64,000 nucleotides of DNA from Bradyrhizobium diazoefficiens. Lineage in GTDB: Bacteria > Pseudomonadota > Alphaproteobacteria > Rhizobiales > Xanthobacteraceae. Shown one piece after another: positions 15,614 through 24,049 of this stretch. Numbering within the stretch: the first letter of the stretch is position 1; every line of letters starts with the position of its first letter. The position numbers and the translations under genes are program-made. The stretch is taken from positions 248,001 to 312,000 of the forward strand of contig NZ_JAFCJJ010000001.1 in NCBI RefSeq assembly GCF_018131015.1, in the 5' to 3' direction. Under the pieces are notes generated by a model. That model ran no database searches and was not told the DNA's origin. It saw only the letters and a program-made list of their open reading frames with translations.

Positions 15614-16089
15614 TGACGAAGCTCCGGGGGGAAAAAGCGCGATCGCGGGGTCAGGTGAGGGCTTTGGATCATCAACCGGAATCGAACGCCGGGGTTCCGG
15701 CCGGTGTCCTCTGCCCGGTGGGAGGTGTGACATACGGGGCTCCGTCGCCTCCGTCATTTCACATTGTGCAATGGGGGCGCGTTGGCGGCGCGAAAAAGGG
15801 CAAGTCCGAAAGTCGAACACAGGAAAATCGAAGCAGCTTGACCTTTGAAAAGTCCCACACTCTAATCCCTCAAAAGCAAGAAGCAGGGCCGGGGAGGGGC
15901 TTGCCTGAAATGAGATCGCGTCGGCTTTCGCCCAGCGCGTTCGAAACCCATCGCGACATTCATGACCGGGACTCCCCAGCCGCCGCCAGGTTGACCTGAT
16001 GGCCCCGGGGCGAATCCTGCGAGGAATCCGCCGGCAAGACCAAACACAATCACGCCAAAAGAGCGAACATCCAAGGGAGAGGACTGCCA
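15614..16089. other. Divergent intergenic region, 476 bases
   Basis: No convincing gene is seen. The stretch separates the MFS gene (minus) from the ABC operon (plus) and must hold both promoters. The only notable element is CATTGTGCAATG at 15,762-15,773, a short palindrome that could be an operator for a GntR-, FadR- or IclR-type regulator; there is no regulator gene beside it. Confidence 0.4.
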
Positions 16090-17373
16090 ATGTCGAAGAA
16101 GGTCTCCAAGCCAAGATCGATTTCCCGCCGCCGCCTGCTGGCGACCGCGGGGGCTGCGCTTGCGGCCACGCCGCTCGGCGTCAATTTGCTAAGAGCGCAG
16201 CAGGGGCCGATCAGGATCGGCATGAGCATGCCGCAGACCGGCGGTCTTGCCGGTGGCGGCAAGGCATCACTGCTCGGCATCGAGATCTGGCGCGACGACG
16301 TCAACGCCAAAGGCGGGCTGCTCGGCGGCCGCAAGGTCGAGCTCGTCGTCTATGACGACAAGTCGAGCGCTGCGGAGACGCCGGCGATCTATTCCAAGCT
16401 GATCGACGTCGACAAGGTCGACCTCTTGTTCGCGCCCTATGCCACCGTGCCGACGGCGCCGATCATGCCGATGGTCAAGCAGCGCGGGCTGCTGCTGATG
16501 GGCAACTTCTCGTTCCAGGTCAACAGCAAGGTCGGCCACGACATGTGGTTCAACAATGCGCCGTGGGGGCCGGCCGACAGCTGGGCGTCGTCGTTCCTCG
16601 ACATCGGCCAGAAGGCCGGCGGCAAATCCATGGCGCTGCTGGCGGCCGACCAGGAATTCGCCCAGAACCTGGCCAAGACCGCGCGCGAGGTCGCCGCGCA
16701 GCGCAAGCTGCCGGTCGTGTTCGACCAGGCCTATCCGCCGAGCACGGTGGAGTTTTCCAGCATCATCCGCGCGCTGAAAGCGACCAAGCCGGACATCGTC
16801 TATGTCGCGTCCTATCCGCCGGACTCGACTGGCATTTTGCGCGCCGTGAACGAGATCGGCATCGGCGACAGCGTCAAGGTGTTCGGCGGTGGCATGGTCG
16901 GCCTGCAGTTCGGCGCCGTGATGGAGAACATGGGCTCGCTGCTCAACGGCGTCGTCAACTACAACACGTGGCTGCCGGAAAAGAGCATGTATTTCGACGG
17001 CACCAAGGAGTTCTTCGACAAGTACACCAAGCGCGCCGTGGAGGCCAAGATCGACCCGCTCGGCTATTATCTGGCGCCGTTCGGCTATGCCAGCGGCCAG
17101 ATGATCGAGCAGGCCATCGGCAAGGTGGGTTCGCTGGACCAGAAGGCGCTGGCGAAATACTTACGCGAAAACACCCACAAGACCATCGTCGGTCCGATCG
17201 CGTTTTCGGCTGACGGCGAGCGCAAGGAGACCGCGGTGCTGCAGGCCCAGTTCCGCGGCGTTGTGGACAAGAACATGGAGCAGTTCCGCAGCTCGGGCAA
17301 GCAGGTGATCCTGTTTCCGGACAGCCTGAAGTCCGGCGAGCTGGTCGCTCCGTTCGAAGCCGCGCGGAAATAG
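16090..17373 (+). CDS. Branched-chain amino acid-type ABC transporter substrate-binding protein
   Basis: A 427-residue periplasmic binding protein of the LivJ/type-I superfamily. It has a twin-arginine signal (SRRRLLATAGAALAA, about 12-27), unusual but common for this family in Bradyrhizobium, so it is probably exported folded. The mature part begins IRIGMSMPQTGGLAGGG, the usual start of the first lobe, and includes SSAAETPAIYSKLIDVDKVDLLFAPY. First gene of a five-gene operon (binding protein, two permeases, two ATPases). These systems carry branched-chain amino acids, amides, urea or aromatic acids; the actual ligand is unknown. AGGGAGAGGA stands before the ATG. Confidence 0.92.
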   Translation: MSKKVSKPRSISRRRLLATAGAALAATPLGVNLLRAQQGPIRIGMSMPQTGGLAGGGKASLLGIEIWRDDVNAKGGLLGGRKVELVVYDDKSSAAETPAIYSKLIDVDKVDLLFAPYATVPTAPIMPMVKQRGLLLMGNFSFQVNSKVGHDMWFNNAPWGPADSWASSFLDIGQKAGGKSMALLAADQEFAQNLAKTAREVAAQRKLPVVFDQAYPPSTVEFSSIIRALKATKPDIVYVASYPPDSTGILRAVNEIGIGDSVKVFGGGMVGLQFGAVMENMGSLLNGVVNYNTWLPEKSMYFDGTKEFFDKYTKRAVEAKIDPLGYYLAPFGYASGQMIEQAIGKVGSLDQKALAKYLRENTHKTIVGPIAFSADGERKETAVLQAQFRGVVDKNMEQFRSSGKQVILFPDSLKSGELVAPFEAARK

Positions 17374-17390
17374 GCTGGACGTCGCGAGAC

Positions 17391-17466
17391 TGCCCGGGAA
17401 GAATCGTCCCGGGCAGGCAATGGGAAGCCCCGGCTTGAGCTGATCGGGGGAGCGGCTCAAGCCGGG
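17391..17466 (+). other. Two stem-loops between binding-protein and permease genes
   Basis: Hairpin 1: TGCCCGGGA / TCCCGGGCA at 17,391-17,415 with a 7-base loop. Hairpin 2: CCCGGCTTGAGC / GCTCAAGCCGGG at 17,429-17,466 with a 14-base loop, a 12-base-pair perfect stem. Neither is followed by a T-run. Such intercistronic hairpins usually stabilise the binding-protein mRNA, keeping it more abundant than the permease part. Confidence 0.7.
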
Positions 17467-17482
17467 TCAAGGGGGACCAAAC

Positions 17483-18364
17483 TTGTTTTCACTGGATCTG
17501 CTGCTCGATGCGGTGGTGATCGGCGTGCTGCTCGGCTGCTTCTACGGCGCGGTCAGCCTCGGCCTGTCGGTGTCGTTCGGCCTGCTCGACGTTCCGCATG
17601 TGGCGCACCCTGCGTTCCTGGTGCTGGCGTCCTACGCCGTGTATTTCCTCAACGAGCATTACGCCGTCGATCCGCTGGTCGCCGGGCTCCTGATCACGCC
17701 GGTGTTCTTCGTGTTCGGGCTCGCCGCCTATCGCCTGTACTACGAGACGTTCGAGAAGCGCGGCAGCGACGCAGGCGTGCGCGGCATCGCCTTCTTCTTC
17801 GGCGTCGCCTTCATCATCGAGGTGCTGATCATCCTGCAATTCGGGGTCGACCAGCGCTCCGTCACGGCCGATTACGTCGGCAAGGCGTGGCGGTTCGGCG
17901 ATTTCCGCATTCCGTACCGGCTGCTGGTGGCCTTCGCCGTCGCGACCGTGCTGACCGTCCTGCTGACGCTGTATCTGTCGAAAACCTTCATGGGACGCGC
18001 CATCCGCGCGGTCGCGCAGGACGAGGTGGCGTTGCGGCTGATGGGCGCCGACCCGCTCAAGGTCAAGCAGTGGGCCTTCGGCATTGCCACCGCCGTGCTC
18101 GGGATCGCCGGTGCCCTGCTCATCATCGTCGCGCCGGTCGATCCGATCCTCGACCGGGCCTATATCGGGCGCACCTTCTGCGTCGTGGTGATGGCGGGGC
18201 TCGGCAGCATGAGCGGCACGCTGGTCGCCGCCATCATTCTCGGCGTCGCCGAGTCGATCGTGCTCACCCTGTTCGGCGCCTCCTGGGCGCCGGCGATTTC
18301 CTTTGCGATGTTGCTCGGCGTTCTCGCCGTCCGGCCGCAGGGCCTGTTTGGCAGGCGATCATGA
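17483..18364 (+). CDS. Branched-chain amino acid-type ABC permease (LivH-like)
   Basis: A 293-residue inner-membrane protein with about 8 helices, starting FSLDLLLDAVVIGVLLGCFYGAVSLGLSVSFG and ending ISFAMLLGVLAVRPQGLFGRRS, both typical of LivH-type permeases. The conserved EAA-like loop region is ARAIRAVAQDEVALRLMGADP. The start is TTG 17,483 after AAGGGGGA; no earlier ATG fits. Its stop overlaps the ATG of the next permease (ATGA), so they are coupled. It forms the translocation pore with the LivM-like partner. Confidence 0.92.
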   Translation: MFSLDLLLDAVVIGVLLGCFYGAVSLGLSVSFGLLDVPHVAHPAFLVLASYAVYFLNEHYAVDPLVAGLLITPVFFVFGLAAYRLYYETFEKRGSDAGVRGIAFFFGVAFIIEVLIILQFGVDQRSVTADYVGKAWRFGDFRIPYRLLVAFAVATVLTVLLTLYLSKTFMGRAIRAVAQDEVALRLMGADPLKVKQWAFGIATAVLGIAGALLIIVAPVDPILDRAYIGRTFCVVVMAGLGSMSGTLVAAIILGVAESIVLTLFGASWAPAISFAMLLGVLAVRPQGLFGRRS

Positions 18365-19317
18365 CCCGCAACAGCATGGCCTTCTGGACCGGCGCGGCGG
18401 TCTTTCTCGCCGCGGTCTTCGTGATGACGCAGGTGGTCGGAAACCAGTACCCGTTCTTCGCCGGCTACGTCATCCTGCAATTCATCGCGCTCGCCGTCGC
18501 CTGGAGCATCCTCGGCGGTTACGCCGGCTATGTGAATTTCGGCACCAGCGCGTTCTACGGCGTCGGCGTCTACAGCTCGGTGTTCCTGGTCAAAGCCTTC
18601 GGCGCACCGCTTCCCCTGCAGATCCTGGCCGCCGCCGCCATCGGCGCCCTGATGGGGCTTGCGCTGGGCGTGCTGACGCTCCGCATGCAGGGCATCTTCT
18701 TCTCGATCGCGACGATCGCGCTGACCATCATCATCGAGACGGCGATCACCAACTGGCGCTATGTCGGCGGTGCCGCCGGCATCCAGATCCAGCGGCCGCC
18801 GGTGACCGCGCCGTTCGAAAATTACGTGCAGATGCTGTTCTTCGTGCAGGCGCTGCTCGTGGTGCTCGCGGTCGCGATCTCGCGCTACATCCAGAATTCA
18901 TGGATCGGTCGCGGCCTGCAGGCGCTCAGGGACGACGAGCTCGCGGCCGAATGCACGGGCGTGCCGACCTTGCGCCTGAGGCTGCTCGCCTGCGTGATCT
19001 CGGGCGCGCTGCTGTGCGCCGTCGGCGCGCCCGCTGCGATGTACCTGCAATATGCCGACCCCGGCTCCGCGTTCAATCTCAACTACTCCGTCACGACCTT
19101 GGCGATGTCGCTGATCGGCGGCACCGCGCACTGGTCGGGACCGATCATCGGCGCGATCCTGCTCGGGACGACGCAGCAATTGCTGACGGTAACGATTTCG
19201 TCGGAAGTCAACGTGCTGGTGCTGGGCCTGATGCTGGTGCTGTTCGTCGTCGGCGCGCCGCAGGGCATCATCGGCCTGGTCGGCAGGCTGCGCGGCAAGA
19301 AGGAGGGTGGGGCATGA
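18361..19317 (+). CDS. Branched-chain amino acid-type ABC permease (LivM-like)
   Basis: A 318-residue inner-membrane protein with about 9 helices. It contains GGYAGYVNFGTSAFYGVGVY and the loop SWIGRGLQALRDDELAAECTGV, the permease signature of LivM proteins. The ATG overlaps the upstream stop, and its own stop overlaps the ATG of the ATPase gene (ATGA). It should pair with the LivH-like protein. Confidence 0.92.
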   Translation: MTRNSMAFWTGAAVFLAAVFVMTQVVGNQYPFFAGYVILQFIALAVAWSILGGYAGYVNFGTSAFYGVGVYSSVFLVKAFGAPLPLQILAAAAIGALMGLALGVLTLRMQGIFFSIATIALTIIIETAITNWRYVGGAAGIQIQRPPVTAPFENYVQMLFFVQALLVVLAVAISRYIQNSWIGRGLQALRDDELAAECTGVPTLRLRLLACVISGALLCAVGAPAAMYLQYADPGSAFNLNYSVTTLAMSLIGGTAHWSGPIIGAILLGTTQQLLTVTISSEVNVLVLGLMLVLFVVGAPQGIIGLVGRLRGKKEGGA

Positions 19318-20054
19318 CGTCCTCCGACGCGCCTGCGCCGCTGCTGCGGATCTCGGCGCTCACCAAGCGTTTTGGCGGGTTCACCGCGCTCAGCAATGTC
19401 AGCGTCGACATCCGGCCCGGCGAGCGGTTCGGCCTGATCGGTCCGAACGGCTCGGGCAAGACCACGCTGATCAACTGCATTTCCGGCGTGTTTCGCACCG
19501 AGCCCGGCACCGTCCTGTTTGGCGGCGAGGACGTCACGCCGCTGCAGCCGCATCAGCGCACCCGCCGCGGCATCAGCCGCAGCTTCCAGATTCCGCGGCC
19601 GTTCAGGAGCATGACGGTTGCCGAAAATCTCATGGTCGCGCTCGATTTTGCCGCGCACGAGCACGTCTCGGTGGGCCAGCGGCAGGACAGCATGATGTCG
19701 ATCCTGACCCAGATGGGCCTGGGGTCGAAGGCCAACGTTTCGGCGGCAAGCCTCAGCCAGGTGGAATTGCGCAAGATGGAGCTTGCGCGCGCCATGGCGA
19801 CGCATCCGAAGCTTTTGATCTCGGACGAGGCGATGGCGGGGCTCTCCAGCTCGGAAGTCGACGAGGTGCTCGATCTGCTGCTGAGCCTTGCCGGCCGCGA
19901 CATCACCATCATCATGATCGAGCACATCATGCAGGCCGTGATGCGTTTCTCCGAGCGCGTCATGTGTCTCGACGCCGGCAGGATTATCGCGCTCGGCACA
20001 CCAACCGAGGTCATGGCCGACCGGCGCGTGCAGGAGGCTTACCTTGGCACTTAG
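19314..20054 (+). CDS. ABC transporter ATPase (LivG-like)
   Basis: A 246-residue cytoplasmic ATPase. Walker A is GPNGSGKT, and the segment after it (RRGISRSFQIPRPF) matches the LivG pattern. The ABC signature is SLSQVELRKMELARAMA, where other LivG proteins have LSYGQQRRLEIARAL, so the usual Gly-Gln is missing. Walker B is LLISDEAMAGL, where LLLLDEPAAGL is usual. Both changes leave the catalytic Glu and the LS start in place, and the gene is otherwise intact, so it is likely functional. The next gene overlaps its last codons (TTG at 20,044). Confidence 0.9.
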   Translation: MTSSDAPAPLLRISALTKRFGGFTALSNVSVDIRPGERFGLIGPNGSGKTTLINCISGVFRTEPGTVLFGGEDVTPLQPHQRTRRGISRSFQIPRPFRSMTVAENLMVALDFAAHEHVSVGQRQDSMMSILTQMGLGSKANVSAASLSQVELRKMELARAMATHPKLLISDEAMAGLSSSEVDEVLDLLLSLAGRDITIIMIEHIMQAVMRFSERVMCLDAGRIIALGTPTEVMADRRVQEAYLGT

Positions 20055-20781
20055 CCTTGCCATCAACGATCTGGATGCGGGTTACGGCGCCGTGAAGGCG
20101 TTGCGCGGCGTGTCGCTCCATGTCGAGGGGGGCGAAGCGGTTGCCCTGCTTGGCACCAACGGCAACGGCAAGAGCACGCTGATGAAGTGCATTGCGGGCC
20201 TGGTGCGGCCGCAACGCGGCACGATCGCGCTCACCATCGACGGCACGGCGCACGAACTGTCCCGCCTGACCAGCGAAGACATCGTCGAGCTCGGCGTGGC
20301 GATGGTGCCGGAGGGACGGCGCCTGTTTCCCCGGCTGACCGTGCTGGAGAACCTGATGCTCGGCGCCTTCCGCAAGGCGGCCCGGCGCGCCATCGACCGC
20401 AACCTTGCGGTCGCCTTCGAAACCTTTCCCGTGCTGAAGGAACGGCAGGGGCAGCTCGCGGGCACCATGTCGGGCGGACAACAGCAGATGCTGGCGATTG
20501 CGCGCGCGCTGATGTCGTCACCGCGCCTGCTGCTGGTGGACGAGCCTTCGGTCGGGCTTTCGCCGCTGCTGGTCTCGCAGACCATCACCAAGATCGGCGA
20601 GCTCAAGCAGAACCTCGGCCTCACCGTGCTGATGGCGGAGCAGAACTTCAACCAGGCGATCCGGATCGCCAGCCGCGGCTACATCATCGTCCACGGTGAA
20701 ATCGTCGTGTCGGCCGGTTCCGTCGACGAATTGACGGGCAACGACATCGTCAAGCGGCTCTATCTCGGCGGCGCTGCCTGA
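20044..20781 (+). CDS. ABC transporter ATPase (LivF-like)
   Basis: A 245-residue ATPase with Walker A GTNGNGKST, signature MSGGQQQMLAIARAL and Walker B LLLVDEPSVGL, all of standard LivF form (a Asn replaces the second Gly-Ala of Walker A). It starts at TTG 20,044, overlapping the upstream gene by 11 bases. Together with the LivG-like ATPase it energises the transporter. It ends the operon; no clear terminator follows. Confidence 0.92.
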   Translation: MALSLAINDLDAGYGAVKALRGVSLHVEGGEAVALLGTNGNGKSTLMKCIAGLVRPQRGTIALTIDGTAHELSRLTSEDIVELGVAMVPEGRRLFPRLTVLENLMLGAFRKAARRAIDRNLAVAFETFPVLKERQGQLAGTMSGGQQQMLAIARALMSSPRLLLVDEPSVGLSPLLVSQTITKIGELKQNLGLTVLMAEQNFNQAIRIASRGYIIVHGEIVVSAGSVDELTGNDIVKRLYLGGAA

Positions 20782-20976
20782 TTTTTGCAAGTCCGTTATA
20801 GCCGGCCCTCCTTGTTCAGCGGGGAGGCGATCTCGCACCATCAATCAGCCACCCCAATCTCCCCGCAGAGCGGCTCCTCTAACCGTGAGGTACGCAGGTC
20901 AGAAATTCAGTTGCGCACCTCAAAAATTGAAGGCAGGATCGTACCCAAAGACTACAAAGTCGCTGGGAGGATCGTG

Positions 20977-22242
20977 ATGAGGCTGCTCAGGAAGCTGGGA
21001 CTCGCCGCTGCCGCTTGCCTGTTTGGCGCAAACGTCGCCGCAGCTGATACCGTCGTGAAATGGCTGCATATCGAGGTAAATCCAGCCCAGGTGAAGATCT
21101 GGGAGGAGGTCGCACGCAGCTATGAGGCCTCGCATCCCGGTGTGAAGGTCGAGATGCAGTTCCTGGAGAACGAGGCCTACAAGGCCAAGCTGCCGACCAT
21201 CCTGCAATCCAAGGACCGGCCGCACATCATCTATAGCTGGGCCGGCGGGGTGCTGAAGGCGCAGGTCGAAGCGGGCGTGCTGGAAGACATCACCGATTCT
21301 GTGAGGAGCGGCGGCTACAGCGATACGATCGCACCGGCAGCGCTCGCCGCCTTCACCCAGAACGGCCGCGTCTTTGGACTTCCGATCGCGCTGTCGCAGG
21401 TCGGATTCCTCTACAACAAGGATTTGATGGCCAAAGGCAATGTCGATGCAAGCAAGATCAAGACATGGGACGATCTGCTCGGCGCTGTGAAAACGCTGAA
21501 GGCCGCGGGTGTTACGCCGATCGTGGTTGGCGGTGCCGATAAATGGCCGCTGCACTTCTACTGGACGCATCTCGCCGTGCGCATCGGCGGCAAGCCGGCC
21601 TTCGATGCGGCGCTGCGCGGCGAGAACGGCGGCTTCGCCGGCGAGACCTTCCAGAAATCCGGCGAGCTGTTCAAGCAGCTCGTCGATCTCCAGCCGTTCC
21701 AGAACGGTTTTCTCGGTTTCAAGAACCCGCAGGCCGTCGGCTATTTCGGTGACGGCAAGGCCGCGATGATCCTGGCCATCTCGTCCTTCTATCACACCCA
21801 GCGCGCGCTCGCTGCCGACAAGGTCGGTCTCGGCGACGACAAGCTCGGCTGGTTCGATTTTCCGGCCGTACCCGGCGGCAAGGGTGAGCCGTCAGACACG
21901 CTCGGCGGCATCACCGGCTGGCTGATCACCAAGGGGGCGCCCAAGGAAGCCACCGACTTCCTCAAGTTCTTCATCTCCAAGGACGTGCAGGCGCGGCTCG
22001 CCGCCGGCAACTTCATCGTTCCGGTCGTCAAGGGCGGCGAGGCCGGCCTCAACAGCGCCTTCATGAAGCAGATCGCCGCCAATCTGGCGAAGTCTAACTA
22101 TCACCAGAACTTCTACGACCAGAGCCTCGGCCCCTCGGTCGGTCGCGTGGTGAACGACGTCACGGCGGAGATCGCCGGCGGCAGCATGAACCCGCAGGAC
22201 GCCGCCAAGGCGATCGAGGCTGCCTGGAAGCAGGGTAACTGA
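20977..22242 (+). CDS. Sugar-type ABC transporter extracellular binding protein
   Basis: A 421-residue periplasmic protein of the SBP-bac-1 (MalE/UgpB-like) family. The signal peptide is residues 1-24 (LGLAAAACLFGANVAAA), then VVKWLHIEVNPAQVKIWEEV. Family features include IYSWAGGVLKAQVEAGVLEDIT, FLYNKDLMAK, and the WxxLL segment KTWDDLLGAVKTLKAAG. The ATG at 20,977 was chosen because GGGAGG precedes it; the frame is open to 20,785, but that part looks like leader. First gene of an operon with two permeases, a Gfo/Idh/MocA enzyme, a ThuA-like protein and a LacI regulator. The ligand is probably a sugar or polyol, as the two enzymes suggest. Confidence 0.92.
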   Translation: MRLLRKLGLAAAACLFGANVAAADTVVKWLHIEVNPAQVKIWEEVARSYEASHPGVKVEMQFLENEAYKAKLPTILQSKDRPHIIYSWAGGVLKAQVEAGVLEDITDSVRSGGYSDTIAPAALAAFTQNGRVFGLPIALSQVGFLYNKDLMAKGNVDASKIKTWDDLLGAVKTLKAAGVTPIVVGGADKWPLHFYWTHLAVRIGGKPAFDAALRGENGGFAGETFQKSGELFKQLVDLQPFQNGFLGFKNPQAVGYFGDGKAAMILAISSFYHTQRALAADKVGLGDDKLGWFDFPAVPGGKGEPSDTLGGITGWLITKGAPKEATDFLKFFISKDVQARLAAGNFIVPVVKGGEAGLNSAFMKQIAANLAKSNYHQNFYDQSLGPSVGRVVNDVTAEIAGGSMNPQDAAKAIEAAWKQGN

Positions 22243-23186
22243 TGGTGGCGCGACGGATCGCAAGCTCGCCGGCGATCGGCGTCGCGGAAACATCGTTCTC
22301 ACCGCTCGCGGTCCGCGGCCCGCGCTGGGACGGCCGCTTCACGGTCGTGATCCTGTTCCTGCCGCCCGCGCTGCTGCTGTTCACGCTGTTCGTGGTGCTG
22401 CCGATCGGGGAGGCCGCCTGGTATTCGGCCTTCAACTGGAACGGCTTTGGCCGGCCCACCAACTGGATCGGCTTCGACAATTACCGCTTCGTGCTGGAGA
22501 CGCGCGCGTTCTGGCTCGCCCTGCGCAACAACGGCCTGATCATCGCGGTCTCGCTCGCGATCCAGTTGCCGCTCGCGCTCGCGCTCGCTTTGATGCTGGC
22601 CGAACGCTTTCGCGGGGCGGTGGCGCTGCGGATGCTGTTCTTCATGCCCTACATCCTCGCCGAGATCGCGACCGGGCTGATCTTCAGCTTCGTCTATGAC
22701 GGCGATTACGGCCTCGTCGCCTCGATCTGGCGCGCCTTCGGCGCCGAGCCGCCGCATCTGCTGGCCTCGACCGACACTGCGATGCTGGCGGTGCTGATCG
22801 TGATCGTCTGGAAGTATTTTGGCTTTCACATGATGCTGTTCATCGCAGCGCTCCAGAGTCTCGACAAGAGCCTGATCGAGGCCGCGCGGATCGACGGCGC
22901 GACGCGGTCGCAGACGCTGCGCCACGTCGTCATCCCCTTGCTCTACCCGACGATCCGGCTCTCTGTGTTCTTCGCCATCATCGGCTCGCTTCAGCTCTTC
23001 GACCTCGTCATGCCGCTGACGCGCGGGGGGCCTGCGGATTCCTCCAACACGATGGTGAGCTTCCTCTACAACAACGGCATCTCGCGCATGCGGGTCGGTT
23101 ATGGCAGCGCCATCGGCGTCATCCTGTTCGTGATCTGCGTGACCTTTGCCTTCACCTACAAGCGATGGTTCATGCGCGATGAGTAA
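22242..23186 (+). CDS. Sugar ABC transporter permease (MalF/UgpA-like)
   Basis: A 314-residue inner-membrane protein with six helices; the EAA loop is EAARIDGATRSQTLRHVVIPLL. It shares one base with the upstream stop codon (TGATG). It forms the pore with the next gene product. Confidence 0.93.
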   Translation: MVARRIASSPAIGVAETSFSPLAVRGPRWDGRFTVVILFLPPALLLFTLFVVLPIGEAAWYSAFNWNGFGRPTNWIGFDNYRFVLETRAFWLALRNNGLIIAVSLAIQLPLALALALMLAERFRGAVALRMLFFMPYILAEIATGLIFSFVYDGDYGLVASIWRAFGAEPPHLLASTDTAMLAVLIVIVWKYFGFHMMLFIAALQSLDKSLIEAARIDGATRSQTLRHVVIPLLYPTIRLSVFFAIIGSLQLFDLVMPLTRGGPADSSNTMVSFLYNNGISRMRVGYGSAIGVILFVICVTFAFTYKRWFMRDE

Positions 23187-24027
23187 CGCACAGACCACGC
23201 GCGCGCCGTTCGATCCTGCCGTCCTGTTCAAGGCGATATTCCTCTTTGTGGTTGCCGTCTTCGTGCTGGTGCCGCTGCTCGCGACCGTGCTCGGCGGCTT
23301 CAAATCGCTGGGCGAGCTGCGCGTCAACCCGTTCGGCCTGCCGCAGCACTGGGAGTGGCAGAACTATGCCGACATCCTGTTTTCGGCGCGCTACTGGCAG
23401 CTCCTGCGCAACTCGCTGATCATTTCGACGCTCGCGGTGACGCTGACCCTGATCGTGGCCTCGATGGCGGCGTTCACTTTCGCCCACGTCCGGTTCTACG
23501 GCTCGTCGATGCTGCTGAGCTATCTGACGCTCGGCCTGCTGTTCCCGGCCGCGACCGCGGTGCTGCCGCTCTTCATCAAGGTGCGCGATCTCGGCCTGCT
23601 CGACACCTATTTCGGCGTCGCGCTGCCGCAGGTGGCCTTCAGCCTCGCCATGAGCGTGCTGCTGCTGCGGCGCTTCTTCAAGGACATTCCCTATGAACTT
23701 CTTGAAGCGGCGCTGGTCGACGGCTGCAGCTACATCAAATTCTTCCGCTATGTGACGCTGCCCCTGTCGCGGCCGATCCTGGCGACGGTCGGCACCATCA
23801 CCTTCGTCAACAGCTGGAATGCCTACCTGCTGCCCCTGGTGATGCTCAACACCGATGCGCTCTATCCATGGCCGCTCGGCATCATGGTTTACCAGGGCGA
23901 ATACTCGTCCGAATGGCACCTGATCCTGGCCTTCATCACGCTGACCATCCTGCCGACGATCATCCTGTTTCTGCTGGCCCAGAAGCACATCGTCGCCGGC
24001 CTCACCGCGGGCGCGGTCAAGGGATGA
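23179..24027 (+). CDS. Sugar ABC transporter permease (MalG/UgpE-like)
   Basis: A 282-residue inner-membrane protein with six helices; its EAA loop is EAALVDGCSYIKFFRYVTLPLS. The start overlaps the end of the upstream permease gene by eight bases. The operon lacks an ATPase; the one it needs must come from elsewhere in the genome. Confidence 0.93.
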   Translation: MSNAQTTRAPFDPAVLFKAIFLFVVAVFVLVPLLATVLGGFKSLGELRVNPFGLPQHWEWQNYADILFSARYWQLLRNSLIISTLAVTLTLIVASMAAFTFAHVRFYGSSMLLSYLTLGLLFPAATAVLPLFIKVRDLGLLDTYFGVALPQVAFSLAMSVLLLRRFFKDIPYELLEAALVDGCSYIKFFRYVTLPLSRPILATVGTITFVNSWNAYLLPLVMLNTDALYPWPLGIMVYQGEYSSEWHLILAFITLTILPTIILFLLAQKHIVAGLTAGAVKG

Positions 24028-24049
24028 ACGATATTCTTGGGAGAACACA

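Noticed and set aside
15614-16114. N-terminal extension of the MFS gene
   Set aside because: No membrane character or start signal; ATG 15,613 with CGGAGC is the natural start.
20886-20920. GAGGT-type inverted repeat before the sugar ABC operon as LacI operator
   Set aside because: Arms are imperfect and 17 bases apart, unlike compact LacI-family operators; not strong enough to list as a feature.
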